Numbered from the stretch's first letter, positions 1 to 8,293 are shown. The stretch is DNA of 64,000 bases from JAAYCI01 sp964371725 (GCA_964371725.1 CAYJNQ010000001.1:62001-126000), one strand, 5' to 3'. The notes: generated by a model not told the origin, from the sequence alone. Made by a program: numbers and translations.

Positions 1-493
1 TGGCATAGTAGTTGTGAAAATTATCAAGACCGGCCGCATGCGCACCCACACCCGAAGCATGTGAAAATTGAACATCGGGATATTCTCTGGCCATTTCCTC
101 TGTAATGGGGCCGTGGCCGTAGCTTGTGGTGAAAATAATTTGGCATCCGGCTTCCACAAGTTCTTGCATGGAACTGCGTGTGAGGGCAGTGTCTTGGTCA
201 TCTATATTAAACTTTGGGATATATTGATCTTCTGATAGCCCAAGCTGTTCTACCATGTATTTGGCGCCCAGATCATGGTTAAATGTATAGCCTTGGTCAG
301 AAGGATCCATAATGTGCACAACCCCTACCTTCAAATCCTCAAGAGCAACGCCTTCTCCCTCTGCTGCGGCGGCGGAGCCATTTCCAGAGGCAGTTGCCTC
401 AGAGGCCGGTGCTTCAGATGTGGCCGTGCTGCCACAGGCAGCCATTGCCAACATCATGCTAAGCGACAGTAGAACACAAAAAAAATTTTTCAT
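1..493 (-). CDS. BMP-family ABC transporter substrate-binding lipoprotein (partial)
   Basis: Only the N-terminal 164 residues are in the window; the C-terminus lies beyond position 1. The protein opens with a lipoprotein signal peptide and a lipobox ending AMAAC, so Cys20 should be lipidated and the protein anchored outside the membrane. A Ser/Ala/Glu-rich spacer follows, then a PnrA/BMP-like domain containing DQGYTFNHDLG. Members of this family bind nucleosides or related ligands for ABC import. It is closely similar to the complete paralog at 1704-2969, including the signal peptide and the promoter. The start is supported by an AAGGGATG ribosome binding site. The ligand cannot be deduced from sequence. 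Confidence 0.9.
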   Translation of the reverse strand, partial: MKNFFCVLLSLSMMLAMAACGSTATSEAPASEATASGNGSAAAAEGEGVALEDLKVGVVHIMDPSDQGYTFNHDLGAKYMVEQLGLSEDQYIPKFNIDDQDTALTRSSMQELVEAGCQIIFTTSYGHGPITEEMAREYPDVQFSHASGVGAHAAGLDNFHNYYA

Positions 494-628
494 AGTACAT
501 CCCTTCATTGTTTTTGCCGCACCCATTCAATTGAGACGAAATATTAACAACAAAATGAAAAAAATGACAAAGCAAGCTATGCTTACACCGGTGGTAACTC
601 CATTCAATGAATACGACTCATAAAATTC

Positions 629-657
629 ATTATATCACATTGGTACAATAGGAGCAA
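629..657 (-). promoter_or_regulatory. Sigma-A-type promoter of the partial BMP lipoprotein gene
   Basis: On the minus strand TTGCTC and TATAAT are separated by 17 bases. The bases around the -10 (TGTGATATAATGA) are the same as at the promoter of the paralog at 3042-3070, so the duplication included the promoter. Confidence 0.75.
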
Positions 658-836
658 GAATAGTATCGATGATTGCGATTGAAGGAAATTTGAGATTGAC
701 TGCCGAAAAGATCTCGCAAAGTTCCTTCGAATGCGGCTAACCCATGGCCACACAAAAGGGTTGACACTGCCTTACATGGGATGTATTTTACCGCTTTCTC
801 TGTGAACAGTGTTCAAAATGAAGGCTAAGAGATATT

Positions 837-866
837 TTGACAATGGCTGTATCGTTCGATTATACT
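837..866 (+). promoter_or_regulatory. Sigma-A-type promoter of the flavoprotein gene
   Basis: TTGACA and TATACT are separated by 18 bases, and the flavoprotein start codon is about 90 bases downstream. An upstream ATG at 869 lies essentially at the expected transcription start, so it is not used. Confidence 0.7.
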
Positions 867-955
867 GAATGGTGTCCACAAAGAAAGCATCGAGCAAATC
901 GGTGTTGTGGTATTTGGAAAGACCGGCTGTAAAGAAAAGAAAAGAGGGATATTTT

Positions 956-1573
956 ATGGTAACCATATTGGGATTGAGCGGTAGCCCACGCAAGGCAAGC
1001 ACAGAGACCGTAATTCGGCACGGCTTGGCAATTGCCGCACAAAAAGAAGGTGTGCAAACAGAGTTTATGTCTCTGCACAAAAAGAAAATTGCCCCGTGCA
1101 ACGGCTGCGGCGCATGTAAAATTAAAAAAAGCTGGTGTGTGATTCAAGACGACACGCAGGAACTGCTGGACGCGTTCATCAAGGCCGATGCCTACTTGAT
1201 AGGCTCGCCCGTGTATGTGCACACGGTTACACCGCAATTGATGGCCTTTTTTTCGAGGATGCGCCCCTTGCACCATGTGTACCCAGACGTTTTGCGCACA
1301 CGCCTTGGGGCTGCCTTGGCCGTGGGCGGCACCCGAAACGGTGGTGAGGAAAGCGCTGTCAACACCCTCATCCACCTCATGTTAACACGGGGCATCAATG
1401 TGGTAAGCAACGAGGTGGGCGGTTATATTGGCGGCAAAGTGTGGACACAAGACAAGCCGAAGTTTGAACCGGGAGACGATGAAGTGGGCATGAAAACCGT
1501 GGAAACCTTGGCCGGAAAACTGGCCGATATGACCTTGCTTGTGAAACGCGGCTCGCTTGTGGAAACTCCATAA
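956..1573 (+). CDS. Iron-sulfur flavoprotein / NADPH-dependent FMN reductase family
   Basis: The protein has 205 residues with a flavodoxin-like fold. The phosphate-binding loop LSGSPRKAST lies near the N-terminus. Four cysteines (48, 51, 54 and 61) form a compact C-x2-C-x2-C-x6-C motif, typical of archaeal and clostridial Isf proteins that carry FMN plus a 4Fe-4S cluster and transfer electrons in anaerobes. The start at 956 was chosen because GAGGGAT lies just upstream and the FMN loop then begins at the usual distance; a longer frame from 869 would start inside the promoter region. It stands alone between two lipoprotein paralogs on the opposite strand. The physiological electron partner is unknown. 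Confidence 0.88.
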   Translation: MVTILGLSGSPRKASTETVIRHGLAIAAQKEGVQTEFMSLHKKKIAPCNGCGACKIKKSWCVIQDDTQELLDAFIKADAYLIGSPVYVHTVTPQLMAFFSRMRPLHHVYPDVLRTRLGAALAVGGTRNGGEESAVNTLIHLMLTRGINVVSNEVGGYIGGKVWTQDKPKFEPGDDEVGMKTVETLAGKLADMTLLVKRGSLVETP

Positions 1574-1591
1574 ACTCAAAACACAAAGGAA

Positions 1592-1634
1592 GACAAACAA
1601 AAGCCTCGGCATTTCGCCGGGGCTTTTGTTTGTC
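1592..1634 (+). terminator. Rho-independent terminator after the flavoprotein gene
   Basis: A 19-base inverted repeat with one G-T mismatch starts 18 bases after the stop codon. Its arms run from A-rich to T-rich, so it can act on either strand. Confidence 0.85.
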
Positions 1635-1636
1635 CA

Positions 1637-1676
1637 AAAACCGGGCGATGGCCTGCATTGGCCACCGCCCGGTTTT
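1637..1676 (-). terminator. Rho-independent terminator of the complete BMP lipoprotein gene
   Basis: A 17-base stem with one wobble pair and a 6-base loop ends in a T-run on the minus strand. It sits directly behind the lipoprotein stop codon and back-to-back with the previous terminator. Confidence 0.85.
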
Positions 1677-1703
1677 ACAATTCTGATAAGCGAATCGTGT
1701 TTT

Positions 1704-2969
1704 TTATTCGAGAACGTTGATGCCTTCAAGGCTGTTGCCTTCGCCGGGATTGAACGCCGGGGCCGAGAACTCGCCGGATTCATCAAACACAGAATTTTCG
1801 TCTTCAAAGGTGAAAATAACGTCACCGTCAAAGTTGTAGATTTCAAGGGGATCGCCATTTTGGTTTTTCAGCGCACCTTGGAAAATCATGTTTTCGCCGG
1901 AGATGATAGACTCAATGGCAGCATCCAATTCTTCTTGGGTTCCCTCGGCGACAATGTCGGTGTTGAGGGGGAACATGTCTACAGCGCCGCCCACAGCTGC
2001 GCCTTCAATAATGCCTTCGCTCCAGTCCACAGGGATGGTGCCGCCATCGATGACAGCTTGCACGGCTTCGGTCATGTAAATGCCCCAGTTGATGCGTGTG
2101 GAAGTAAGGCTGGCATTCGGTGCAACACTGGACATATCGGTGTTATAACCCACATGGAAAGCTCCGGCTTCTTCTGCTGCAAGAGCAGGTGCCGTGCTGT
2201 CTGTATGCTGGGAGATAACGCCCGCGCCACTGTTCAAAAGACGCTCGGCCACTTCTTTTTCTACTTGGGGGTCGCCCCAAGAGCCAAGGTAGATAACATC
2301 CATGGTCACTTCCGGATACACGCTTTGAGCACCGAGGAAGAACGCTGTGTACCCACTGATGACGCTGGAGAACGGCACAGCAGCCACGTAGCCAAGCTGC
2401 GGGTTGCCAATTTCTTGGGCTTTCATGCCTGCCACAACACCGGCCAAATAACGGCCTTCATGGATTTTAGCATAGTAGTTGTGCAAGTTTGGCAAATCCT
2501 CAAAATGGGCATCGGTGCCCGAGGCATGGCAGAATTGCACATTGGGGTTTTCCCTTGCCATTTCCGTTGTGGTGGCGTTGTAGGAATAGGTGGTGGTGAA
2601 GATGATTTGACACCCGGCTTCCACCAGTTCCTGGATGGCCGCGCGAATGGCCGCCGGATCTTGGTCGCTCACGTTGAATTTCGGGATGTACTGGTCTTCG
2701 GAAAGGCCGAGTTCTTCAAGCATATACTTTGTACCTAGGTCATGGTTGAAAGTATAGCCTTGGTCGGACGGGTCCATCGGGTGTACCACACCAATGAGCA
2801 AATCTTCCGGTGCTACGGGGCCACCGGCTTCAGCGGGCGCTGCTCCCGAGGCGGCCGCCTCCGACATAGCCGCTTCAGATGCCGGCGCTTCCGATGTGGC
2901 AGTGCTGCCACAAGCTGCCACTGCAAACACCATGCTCAGCGACAGTAGAACGCAAAGAATTTTCTTCAT
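1704..2969 (-). CDS. BMP-family ABC transporter substrate-binding lipoprotein
   Basis: The protein has 421 residues. It starts with a lipoprotein signal peptide with lipobox AVAAC (Cys20) and a Ser/Ala/Glu-rich spacer to about residue 50, followed by the BMP/PnrA periplasmic-binding fold that captures ligands outside the cell for an ABC importer. No permease or ATPase gene is adjacent, so the partner transporter is elsewhere or beyond position 1. The start was set at 2969 because GGAGGG precedes it by six bases; the frame is open further upstream but has no second ribosome binding site. It is nearly collinear with the truncated paralog at 1-493. Confidence 0.93.
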   Translation of the reverse strand: MKKILCVLLSLSMVFAVAACGSTATSEAPASEAAMSEAAASGAAPAEAGGPVAPEDLLIGVVHPMDPSDQGYTFNHDLGTKYMLEELGLSEDQYIPKFNVSDQDPAAIRAAIQELVEAGCQIIFTTTYSYNATTTEMARENPNVQFCHASGTDAHFEDLPNLHNYYAKIHEGRYLAGVVAGMKAQEIGNPQLGYVAAVPFSSVISGYTAFFLGAQSVYPEVTMDVIYLGSWGDPQVEKEVAERLLNSGAGVISQHTDSTAPALAAEEAGAFHVGYNTDMSSVAPNASLTSTRINWGIYMTEAVQAVIDGGTIPVDWSEGIIEGAAVGGAVDMFPLNTDIVAEGTQEELDAAIESIISGENMIFQGALKNQNGDPLEIYNFDGDVIFTFEDENSVFDESGEFSAPAFNPGEGNSLEGINVLE

Positions 2970-3041
2970 AGTTCCCTCCTTGTTCTCTCCTTGTTTTTTC
3001 TTACGTTTATTCATCTGATTAACAAGCAGATGAATGAAGTC

Positions 3042-3070
3042 ATTATATCACATGGAGCAAACACTGGCAA
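3042..3070 (-). promoter_or_regulatory. Sigma-A-type promoter of the BMP lipoprotein gene
   Basis: On the minus strand TTGCCA and a perfect TATAAT are separated by exactly 17 bases, about 70 bases before the start codon. Confidence 0.85.
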
Positions 3071-3080
3071 GAATAAATAA

Positions 3081-3134
3081 AAAAGTTTGGGGAACTTGGC
3101 ATATTTTGGAATAAAATCTGTCTAAAATGCCAAG
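3081..3134 (-). terminator. Terminator of the scpA to DUF2628 operon
   Basis: An imperfect stem of about 14 pairs with one bulge (arms near 3095-3109 and 3121-3134) is followed on the minus strand by a T-rich run. It lies just past the last gene of the operon and just upstream of the next promoter. Confidence 0.6.
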
Positions 3135-3160
3135 AACAAAAGGGAACCCACTGCTTATGG

Positions 3161-4219
3161 CTACAGTGCAAGGGGAGCCATATTCATCATTTCCGACATA
3201 TAGGCTACCAGCGTATCCCCGCCACCCATCACCCACAGGGTGGAAATGAGGAACAAAACGCCAAAAGCGGCAATCACACCCACAATGCTTACACCACCCT
3301 TTTGTGCCAATAACTGCAAATAGTTCTGGCCGCCACCCGCATTTTCTTGCAATGCACGTATTTTTCCGGCAGCATCTTTTCTATATAGATATAGTGCAAA
3401 TACACCAAAAACAACATTTCGCACAATGCCCAACACATAAAACACCATTTGTAAATCTGAGAGCAAGGTAAGACTAAATCCCTGTGCAAAAGGCACACCG
3501 GCCTCGACATAGAGACTAAGAAAATCCGGCACTAAAAATAAAACCTCCAAAGCGAGGGCGATGGCAGCCCACTTCCACATTTTACGATAGGCAAAATACA
3601 GGTATGAGAAAAAAAAGGCGCTGAGGGTAAAACTGAGTTTCGATTTCCTTGTATCCTGTTGGCTCATACGCAAAAAATAAGACGGCACCGATTGGCCGAT
3701 AAAGGCCGCCCAATCGCGCTTACTAAGGCCGTCGAACTCACCTTGCATATCCACACCCGGTGCCCCGGCCATCAAACCACCCCGGGCAAATGGCGGCATT
3801 CCCCCCAGCGAAAATGGCCCCTTTGGGCCTGTGGCTGCCGTGTTGTGCAAGGGTCTGCCGCATCGCTCACAAAAAATATGGTCACGCGCGTTCACCGTGC
3901 GGCAACTTTGGCACAGAACACCGCCCTCATTTTGTGTGTCGTTCGTCTTGTTTTCTCGGGTTTTCGCACCCGACACATACGTTGCACCGGTGATATTTTG
4001 AGCCGTTTGTTGTTTTTCCGTGTGTGTTTTTTGCTCTGTCTGTTTTTGTGCAAGCGGCTTGTATTCAAAGCCGCTTGCATGCTTATTTTCGTACACACAG
4101 TGCCCCTCTTTCACATAGCACTCTTTGTGATAGGGTGCACCGCAGTGTGGGCACACCACAACAGCATCGCCTTGTGCAAAATCTTTTTTACAAATTTGGC
4201 AGGTATCGGGCTGGTTCAT
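3161..4219 (-). CDS. RING-like zinc finger / zinc ribbon / DUF2628 membrane protein
   Basis: The protein has 352 residues. The N-terminus is a treble-clef RING-like finger with C7, C10, C23, C26, H31 and C34, similar to the prokaryotic RING family. A Gln/Lys/Thr-rich linker follows, then a second zinc ribbon with CxxC pairs at 103/106 and 117/120. From about residue 205 there is a DUF2628-type membrane region with several hydrophobic segments and the signature FFFSYLYFAYRKMWKW. The zinc modules should face the cytoplasm. The start was chosen at the first Met after GGAAGG; upstream in-frame codons are unsupported. Function unknown. It is last in the scpA operon, after a 70-base gap. Confidence 0.8.
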   Translation of the reverse strand: MNQPDTCQICKKDFAQGDAVVVCPHCGAPYHKECYVKEGHCVYENKHASGFEYKPLAQKQTEQKTHTEKQQTAQNITGATYVSGAKTRENKTNDTQNEGGVLCQSCRTVNARDHIFCERCGRPLHNTAATGPKGPFSLGGMPPFARGGLMAGAPGVDMQGEFDGLSKRDWAAFIGQSVPSYFLRMSQQDTRKSKLSFTLSAFFFSYLYFAYRKMWKWAAIALALEVLFLVPDFLSLYVEAGVPFAQGFSLTLLSDLQMVFYVLGIVRNVVFGVFALYLYRKDAAGKIRALQENAGGGQNYLQLLAQKGGVSIVGVIAAFGVLFLISTLWVMGGGDTLVAYMSEMMNMAPLAL

Positions 4220-4289
4220 TCTTTTTTTCCTTCCACTTTGGCATTTTCTGTTTCGGTGTGCGCCTCCCGTTTGCAACACCCAATTTCGG

Positions 4290-4682
4290 CTATGTGTTTT
4301 TGGAATTCTTTTGGCAACCGGCACAGGCAGTGTGCGTGCGCAACAGGGTTTCTATGGGGTATCCGCTTTGCATTGTGCACACTTCTTTTTGCCAAAACAT
4401 CCGCAAGGCGTCGTTTTGCATGTTTACATCAAAATGCACGGCCCCAAGCCGCAAACATTTGGCAAGGCAGGCACGCAAGGCCAATGAGAGCGCATCGTCT
4501 CCTGAGACGGTAGAATCCAGAATGTGTGCACATGCACCGTTTCGGCTGAACAAAACATGCCCGCGATAGTGCTCGTTTTCCATCACCACACAGCCGCTCA
4601 CATCGCCCTCAAAACGTCCTGCGTTCAGCTCTTCAAGCACGGCAGGCTCTGCAATGGAAAATACTTGAAGCACTGCTCTCAC
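4290..4682 (-). CDS. Hypothetical protein, possibly a reduced GNAT-like domain
   Basis: The protein has 130 residues and starts at GTG; the ribosome binding site AAGGA overlaps the stop codon of the preceding rluB gene, implying translational coupling. The pattern of strands and helices, with YRGHVLFS near the middle and an Ala-rich helix before a predicted strand VHFDV, resembles the second half of acetyltransferases of the GNAT fold. However, no acetyl-CoA loop (Q/RxxGxG/A) is visible, so catalysis is doubtful. A cysteine pair CAGC lies near the C-terminus. Not recognised as a named family. Confidence 0.6.
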   Translation of the reverse strand: MRAVLQVFSIAEPAVLEELNAGRFEGDVSGCVVMENEHYRGHVLFSRNGACAHILDSTVSGDDALSLALRACLAKCLRLGAVHFDVNMQNDALRMFWQKEVCTMQSGYPIETLLRTHTACAGCQKNSKNT

Positions 4683-4693
4683 CCGTCTTTCCT

Positions 4694-5431
4694 TTATGAC
4701 TTCTTATTGTGTCCTCTTTGCAGCATCGCCACTTCCTGCCGCGACAGATGCCGATATTGGCCGGGCTGTAACATACCCAGTTTCACAGGCCCCACAGCGC
4801 TACGCTTTAGGCGCGCCACCCGCAAACCCACGGCCTCACACATACGGCGAATTTGGCGGTTACGCCCCTCTTTCAGCACAATTTCCAAAACACTGCGTCC
4901 CTCATCTTCGGCCACCACACGCACGGTGGCCGGCAAGGTTTTGTGCCCGTCGTCCAACACCACCCCCGACGCAAGGTTTGCAATTTGTGCTTCACTTGCT
5001 TTGGGGCGCACCGTGGCGCGATACAGCTTTGAAACACCACCCGATGGATGCGTGAGCGTTTGGGCAAAAGCACCGTCGTTTGTCAAAAAAAGCAGCCCTT
5101 CACTCTCTTTATCAAGCCGCCCCACGGGGTAGACACGGCGTGGCAAATCGGAAACCAGTTCCATCACGGTTTTGCGGCCACGGTCGTCGCTAGCCGTGCA
5201 CAGGTAGCCCCGCGGTTTGTACAACATTACATACAGTGGTGCTTCACTGCGGTCAAAGCGCACGGTCACTCCGTCTACACTGAGCAAATCCTTGTTTGCA
5301 TCCATTTTATCGCCCAGTTGCACGGCGTGCCCATTCACACGCACACGCCCGGCCTTTATCATCGTTTCGGCGGCTCTGCGACTGCAAATGCCGCGCGCGG
5401 CCATCACTTTTTGAATTCTCTCTTGTTTCAC
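4694..5431 (-). CDS. rluB: 23S rRNA pseudouridine synthase, RluB/RsuA family
   Basis: The protein has 245 residues. An N-terminal S4 RNA-binding domain (about 1-60, with SRRAAETMIKAGRV) is followed by the pseudouridine synthase domain. The catalytic motif GRLDKESEGLL puts the nucleophilic aspartate at residue 107. The enzyme converts a uridine in ribosomal RNA to pseudouridine in the cytoplasm. The partner gene order with scpA/scpB upstream is the classic Firmicute arrangement and favours RluB over RsuA. It begins 12 bases after gerW. Confidence 0.92.
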   Translation of the reverse strand: MKQERIQKVMAARGICSRRAAETMIKAGRVRVNGHAVQLGDKMDANKDLLSVDGVTVRFDRSEAPLYVMLYKPRGYLCTASDDRGRKTVMELVSDLPRRVYPVGRLDKESEGLLFLTNDGAFAQTLTHPSGGVSKLYRATVRPKASEAQIANLASGVVLDDGHKTLPATVRVVAEDEGRSVLEIVLKEGRNRQIRRMCEAVGLRVARLKRSAVGPVKLGMLQPGQYRHLSRQEVAMLQRGHNKKS

Positions 5432-5443
5432 AAATTCTCCTGT

Positions 5444-5923
5444 CTATTCTCCCTGTGTGGCTTCGTCTTGTTCGGCGGGCACCACTTCGGCACGTTCGGC
5501 AAATTCATTGGCCTTTGGTTCGCGTTTTTTATCTTTTTTCTCTTTGGATTTCGTATCCAAAAAGGCACTGATTTTATCCACAAGATCCGGCAACATATTC
5601 AGCGCGCGGTCGATGGTTGCATTGTGGTCGGCCAATTGAATGAGGCGTACTTCACCCTTTCGAATCACAAGAAAGGCCACAGGCTGTATCGAGAGCCCCG
5701 CGCCACTGCCACCGCCAAACAATTCCTTCGGCGCCTTACTGGACACAAAATCGCTGCCACCTGAGGCAAAACCCATACTTACCTTACTCACAGGCAAAAT
5801 GGTGGTTCCGTCTTCGGTGTAAATGGGGTTGCCGATGATGGTGCCGGAATCGGTCATCTGGCGAATTTTATCCAGGGTGACGTCCATGAGGCCGTTGATG
5901 GGATGCTCTTGGTTGTTTGCCAT
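5444..5923 (-). CDS. gerW: GerW family sporulation protein (YtfJ)
   Basis: The protein has 159 residues with the conserved HPINGLMDVTLDKI start, TIIGNPIYTEDG, the SVGF-like PVSKVSMGFASGGSDF and the glycine-rich GGGSGAGLSIQP block of YtfJ/GerW proteins. In Bacillus this protein is required for germination of spores with certain nutrients and is made in the forespore. A lysine-rich tail follows about residue 125. AAGGAG precedes the start. The first 56 bases overlap the end of the DUF2953 gene in another frame. Its presence supports a spore-forming lineage. Confidence 0.93.
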   Translation of the reverse strand: MANNQEHPINGLMDVTLDKIRQMTDSGTIIGNPIYTEDGTTILPVSKVSMGFASGGSDFVSSKAPKELFGGGSGAGLSIQPVAFLVIRKGEVRLIQLADHNATIDRALNMLPDLVDKISAFLDTKSKEKKDKKREPKANEFAERAEVVPAEQDEATQGE

Positions 5924-6620
5924 GTTGTTTCTCCTTTTGTCTTATCAATTTTTGAATATGACGTCTTCGCTTTTTTCTAGCCAGCGCAGGATTTGTTTTT
6001 AGCGTGTACCACAGTGCGTAAAGCAAGAACAAAACCAATGCAGCGGGCGAAAGTGCCACTTTTGCGGAAAACTCCACCGGCGGTGATTGGCCTGCAAAAT
6101 CGGCCAGTACCACCATTTTGCGAATGCGCAAATGCACCACATTGGAAACAGCGGCACGTGCCGCGCCCAAAAAAGCCTGCATTTTGCCGTATTTCTGCGC
6201 CGTGAGACAGGCGTTGGCACCCTGCACAGGCAGCATCATTTGCACATCATACACAAGCACAAAGCGCAAAAGCAAGCGCACACTTGCACTTGCCGAGGCG
6301 GCCAGCCAGCGCACCAGTTCTATATAGTCGGAAACGGTGCGCTGTTTTTTTTCTTTTATATCTTCTTTTTCTACCTTCTCCGCCTTGGGCTTCTTTTTTT
6401 GGGTGCTTCCGCCTCGTTTCGATTTTCTTTTGGGCAGACGCTTTTTGAATTGTTCTTGTAAATCGGCAAGGGTTTCGCCCTGCAAACGAAACAAGGGCAG
6501 GCCAAGCACATACACACGAAAAGCCACAGCTTGCCCAGTGACGGAAAAAGAGACCACCACCGGAATGAAAAACACAAGCAAACACAGCCCTAGCAAAACG
6601 CCAACAATCACACCGGCCAT
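5868..6620 (-). CDS. DUF2953 domain protein, membrane-anchored
   Basis: The protein has 250 residues. Residues 3-27 form a membrane helix. A highly charged Lys-rich linker (about 60-95) precedes the DUF2953 region (about 96-220), which ends in a second hydrophobic segment ALVLFLLYALWY. In Firmicutes this gene is regularly found next to ytfJ/gerW, as here. It overlaps scpB by 13 bases at the start and gerW by 56 bases at the end. The molecular role is unknown; a sporulation link is inferred from its neighbour. Confidence 0.82.
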   Translation of the reverse strand: MAGVIVGVLLGLCLLVFFIPVVVSFSVTGQAVAFRVYVLGLPLFRLQGETLADLQEQFKKRLPKRKSKRGGSTQKKKPKAEKVEKEDIKEKKQRTVSDYIELVRWLAASASASVRLLLRFVLVYDVQMMLPVQGANACLTAQKYGKMQAFLGAARAAVSNVVHLRIRKMVVLADFAGQSPPVEFSAKVALSPAALVLFLLYALWYTLKTNPALARKKRRRHIQKLIRQKEKQHGKQPRASHQRPHGRHPG

Positions 6621-7288
6621 GGCTCGTCCTCGTCTTCCACGAGAGCCGCGGCCCCCTTCTCCCCTTCAATGAACATGCCACCGCGCAAAGCCCTCGTAGG
6701 CATATCGGCGGGCATTTCTTCTGTTGTATTTTCAGCCGAGACACGGGCATATAAATCGCTCTCGTCCTCTTGGCTATCTTCGCGGTGCAAGGGCGGCAAT
6801 TCTGAAAGGGCGTGAATACCAAAACTGCGCAAAAACAAGTCGGTTGTTTTATAGGAAATGGGCTTTCCGGGCAAATCAAGCCTCCCGGCTTCGCAAACAA
6901 GCCCCTTTTCGCAAAGCTTCACCACCACGGCCGAGGAGTCTACCCCGCGCACCTGTTCCACAAAAGAACGCGACACGGGCTGGTTGTATGCCACAATGGC
7001 CAGCACCTCAAGCGCAGCCGCAGATAGCGGTGCGTTTCGCTTTGTATTCAGTGCTTTTTGAACTGCCTCACCATAGTTGGCCTTTGTGGTAAATTGCCAG
7101 GCATTTTCCAAACGAATCAGTTGCACTCCACGCTCTTCCTTTTCGCATTCATCGCGCAAATTCATGAGCAGGCGCTCGCAAAGAGACACTTCAATTTCCA
7201 AAATATCGGCAAGACGTTCTGCAGAAAGGGGGTCTGCATGGGCGAACAAAACGGCCTCCATGCCGGCTTTTACCGCATTTAACTCCAA
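6608..7288 (-). CDS. scpB: Segregation and condensation protein B
   Basis: The protein has 226 residues and carries the winged-helix pair of ScpB, including ALEVLAIVAYNQPVSR and EQVRGVDSSAVV. ScpB dimers bind ScpA in the SMC-ScpAB condensin that organises and segregates the chromosome. The C-terminal 60 residues are acidic and poorly conserved. The start lies 14 bases after scpA. No smc gene is in the window. Confidence 0.95.
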   Translation of the reverse strand: MELNAVKAGMEAVLFAHADPLSAERLADILEIEVSLCERLLMNLRDECEKEERGVQLIRLENAWQFTTKANYGEAVQKALNTKRNAPLSAAALEVLAIVAYNQPVSRSFVEQVRGVDSSAVVVKLCEKGLVCEAGRLDLPGKPISYKTTDLFLRSFGIHALSELPPLHREDSQEDESDLYARVSAENTTEEMPADMPTRALRGGMFIEGEKGAAALVEDEDEPWPV

Positions 7289-7302
7289 AAACTCCCCCCT
7301 TA

Positions 7303-8034
7303 CTACGCCTTTTTGCGCGTTTTTCGGTTTTGCACCTCCATGCGACCCTCGCTGTCGATGCTTACACGCCCCTCGCGCATAAGTTCTAAAACGGCCAAAA
7401 AGGTGGCCACGGTTTCACTGCGGCTGCGCCCTTTCACAAATAAATCTCGCAAACGGCCGGCACGCCCCGTTAACAGCGAGCGAAGCACGCCGATTACCCT
7501 AGATGACACCGAAACAAAAGGTGCCGCCACTAGTTCGTTAAACTGTTCTTGGCTTGGTGCCTGGCGGATGTGACGTCGGTTTTGGCTGAGGCCAAACGCC
7601 TCTGTAAGCTCTTGCAAATCGTGCTCAAAGGTATAGCGTTCATCTGTTTCAAACGGCAAAGGTTCACGTACAGCCAAAAAAACACGCCCGTACATGTCTC
7701 GCATTTTAGCGGCTACTTCCTTGCATGCGCTATACTCCACCAAAAGGCCCGTAAGTTCTTCGCGCAGGCGCTCTCCCTCTTCACTTTTCGGCAACAAAAG
7801 CGCACTTTTCACCTGCACCAGGTGCGCTGCCATCGATACAAACTCCGAGGCGCTGTCTAAGTGTTCTGGCCCCAGGGTTTGCACCACTTGCAAATATTGA
7901 TCTATGAGGGTGACAATTTCGATTTCGTAGATTTTCATCTTGTTTTTCATGATGAGCGCGAGCAAAAGGTCAAGCGGCCCGTCAAAATCTTCGGTGTGAA
8001 ACGCCACCGTATTGCGCGAGGCTACGGCTTGCAT
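7303..8034 (-). CDS. scpA: Segregation and condensation protein A (kleisin)
   Basis: The protein has 243 residues, with the N-terminal kleisin motif FDGPLDLLLALI that contacts the SMC head, and a C-terminal winged helix (about 180-235) that contacts the other head. It bridges SMC with ScpB. It is the first gene of a seven-gene minus-strand operon that continues to the RING/DUF2628 gene. AAGGGG lies about 12 bases before the ATG, slightly far, but no other start fits. Confidence 0.95.
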   Translation of the reverse strand: MQAVASRNTVAFHTEDFDGPLDLLLALIMKNKMKIYEIEIVTLIDQYLQVVQTLGPEHLDSASEFVSMAAHLVQVKSALLLPKSEEGERLREELTGLLVEYSACKEVAAKMRDMYGRVFLAVREPLPFETDERYTFEHDLQELTEAFGLSQNRRHIRQAPSQEQFNELVAAPFVSVSSRVIGVLRSLLTGRAGRLRDLFVKGRSRSETVATFLAVLELMREGRVSIDSEGRMEVQNRKTRKKA

Positions 8035-8148
8035 GGTTGTGTGTTTTCCCCTTTTCCACCGGCTCGGTTTTCAAAATAAAGCTGCCCGAAGATGTCCACG
8101 ATACAAAGGAGAGGGCTGTTTTTGGCCGGATTCAACATATCTTTCTCT

Positions 8149-8177
8149 ATAATATCATACAAAAAGCTTTGGGGCAA
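8149..8177 (-). promoter_or_regulatory. Promoter of the scpA operon
   Basis: On the minus strand TTGCCC and TATTAT are separated by 17 bases, about 115 bases before scpA. An open frame between them and scpA starts at the expected transcription start and has no ribosome binding site. Confidence 0.65.
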
Positions 8178-8234
8178 TGCAAAATGTGTCCCTCCCAAAG
8201 AAAAAACACCCATCTTTGTATGCTGTTATCCACC

Positions 8235-8273
8235 TTTTTTCACATGAACTGTGCAACCGTCTATGTGAAAAAA
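8235..8273 (-). terminator. Inverted repeat behind the sensor kinase gene, probable terminator
   Basis: The 11-base perfect arms TTTTTTCACAT and its complement flank a 17-base loop just past the kinase stop codon. The T-run lies inside the stem, so it may work in both directions. Termination is inferred from position. Confidence 0.5.
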
Positions 8274-8293
8274 ACAGGGGCAATCTGCCGGCC

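Larger units (their letters stand above)
494..955. other. Intergenic region between divergent genes
   Basis: These 462 bases hold two divergent promoters: one for the leftward lipoprotein gene and one for the rightward flavoprotein. Reading frames crossing it on either strand have no ribosome binding site and no recognisable protein. A second TTGACA at 761-766 with TATTTT 17 bases later may be an additional weak plus-strand promoter. Confidence 0.6.

Noticed and set aside
1557..2738. 393-residue open frame on the plus strand opposite the BMP lipoprotein
   Set aside because: It crosses two terminators and is the antisense shadow of a well-supported lipoprotein gene.
8022..8213. 63-residue open frame between the scpA promoter and scpA
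   Set aside because: Its start overlaps the promoter and its end overlaps scpA; no ribosome binding site and no recognisable protein.
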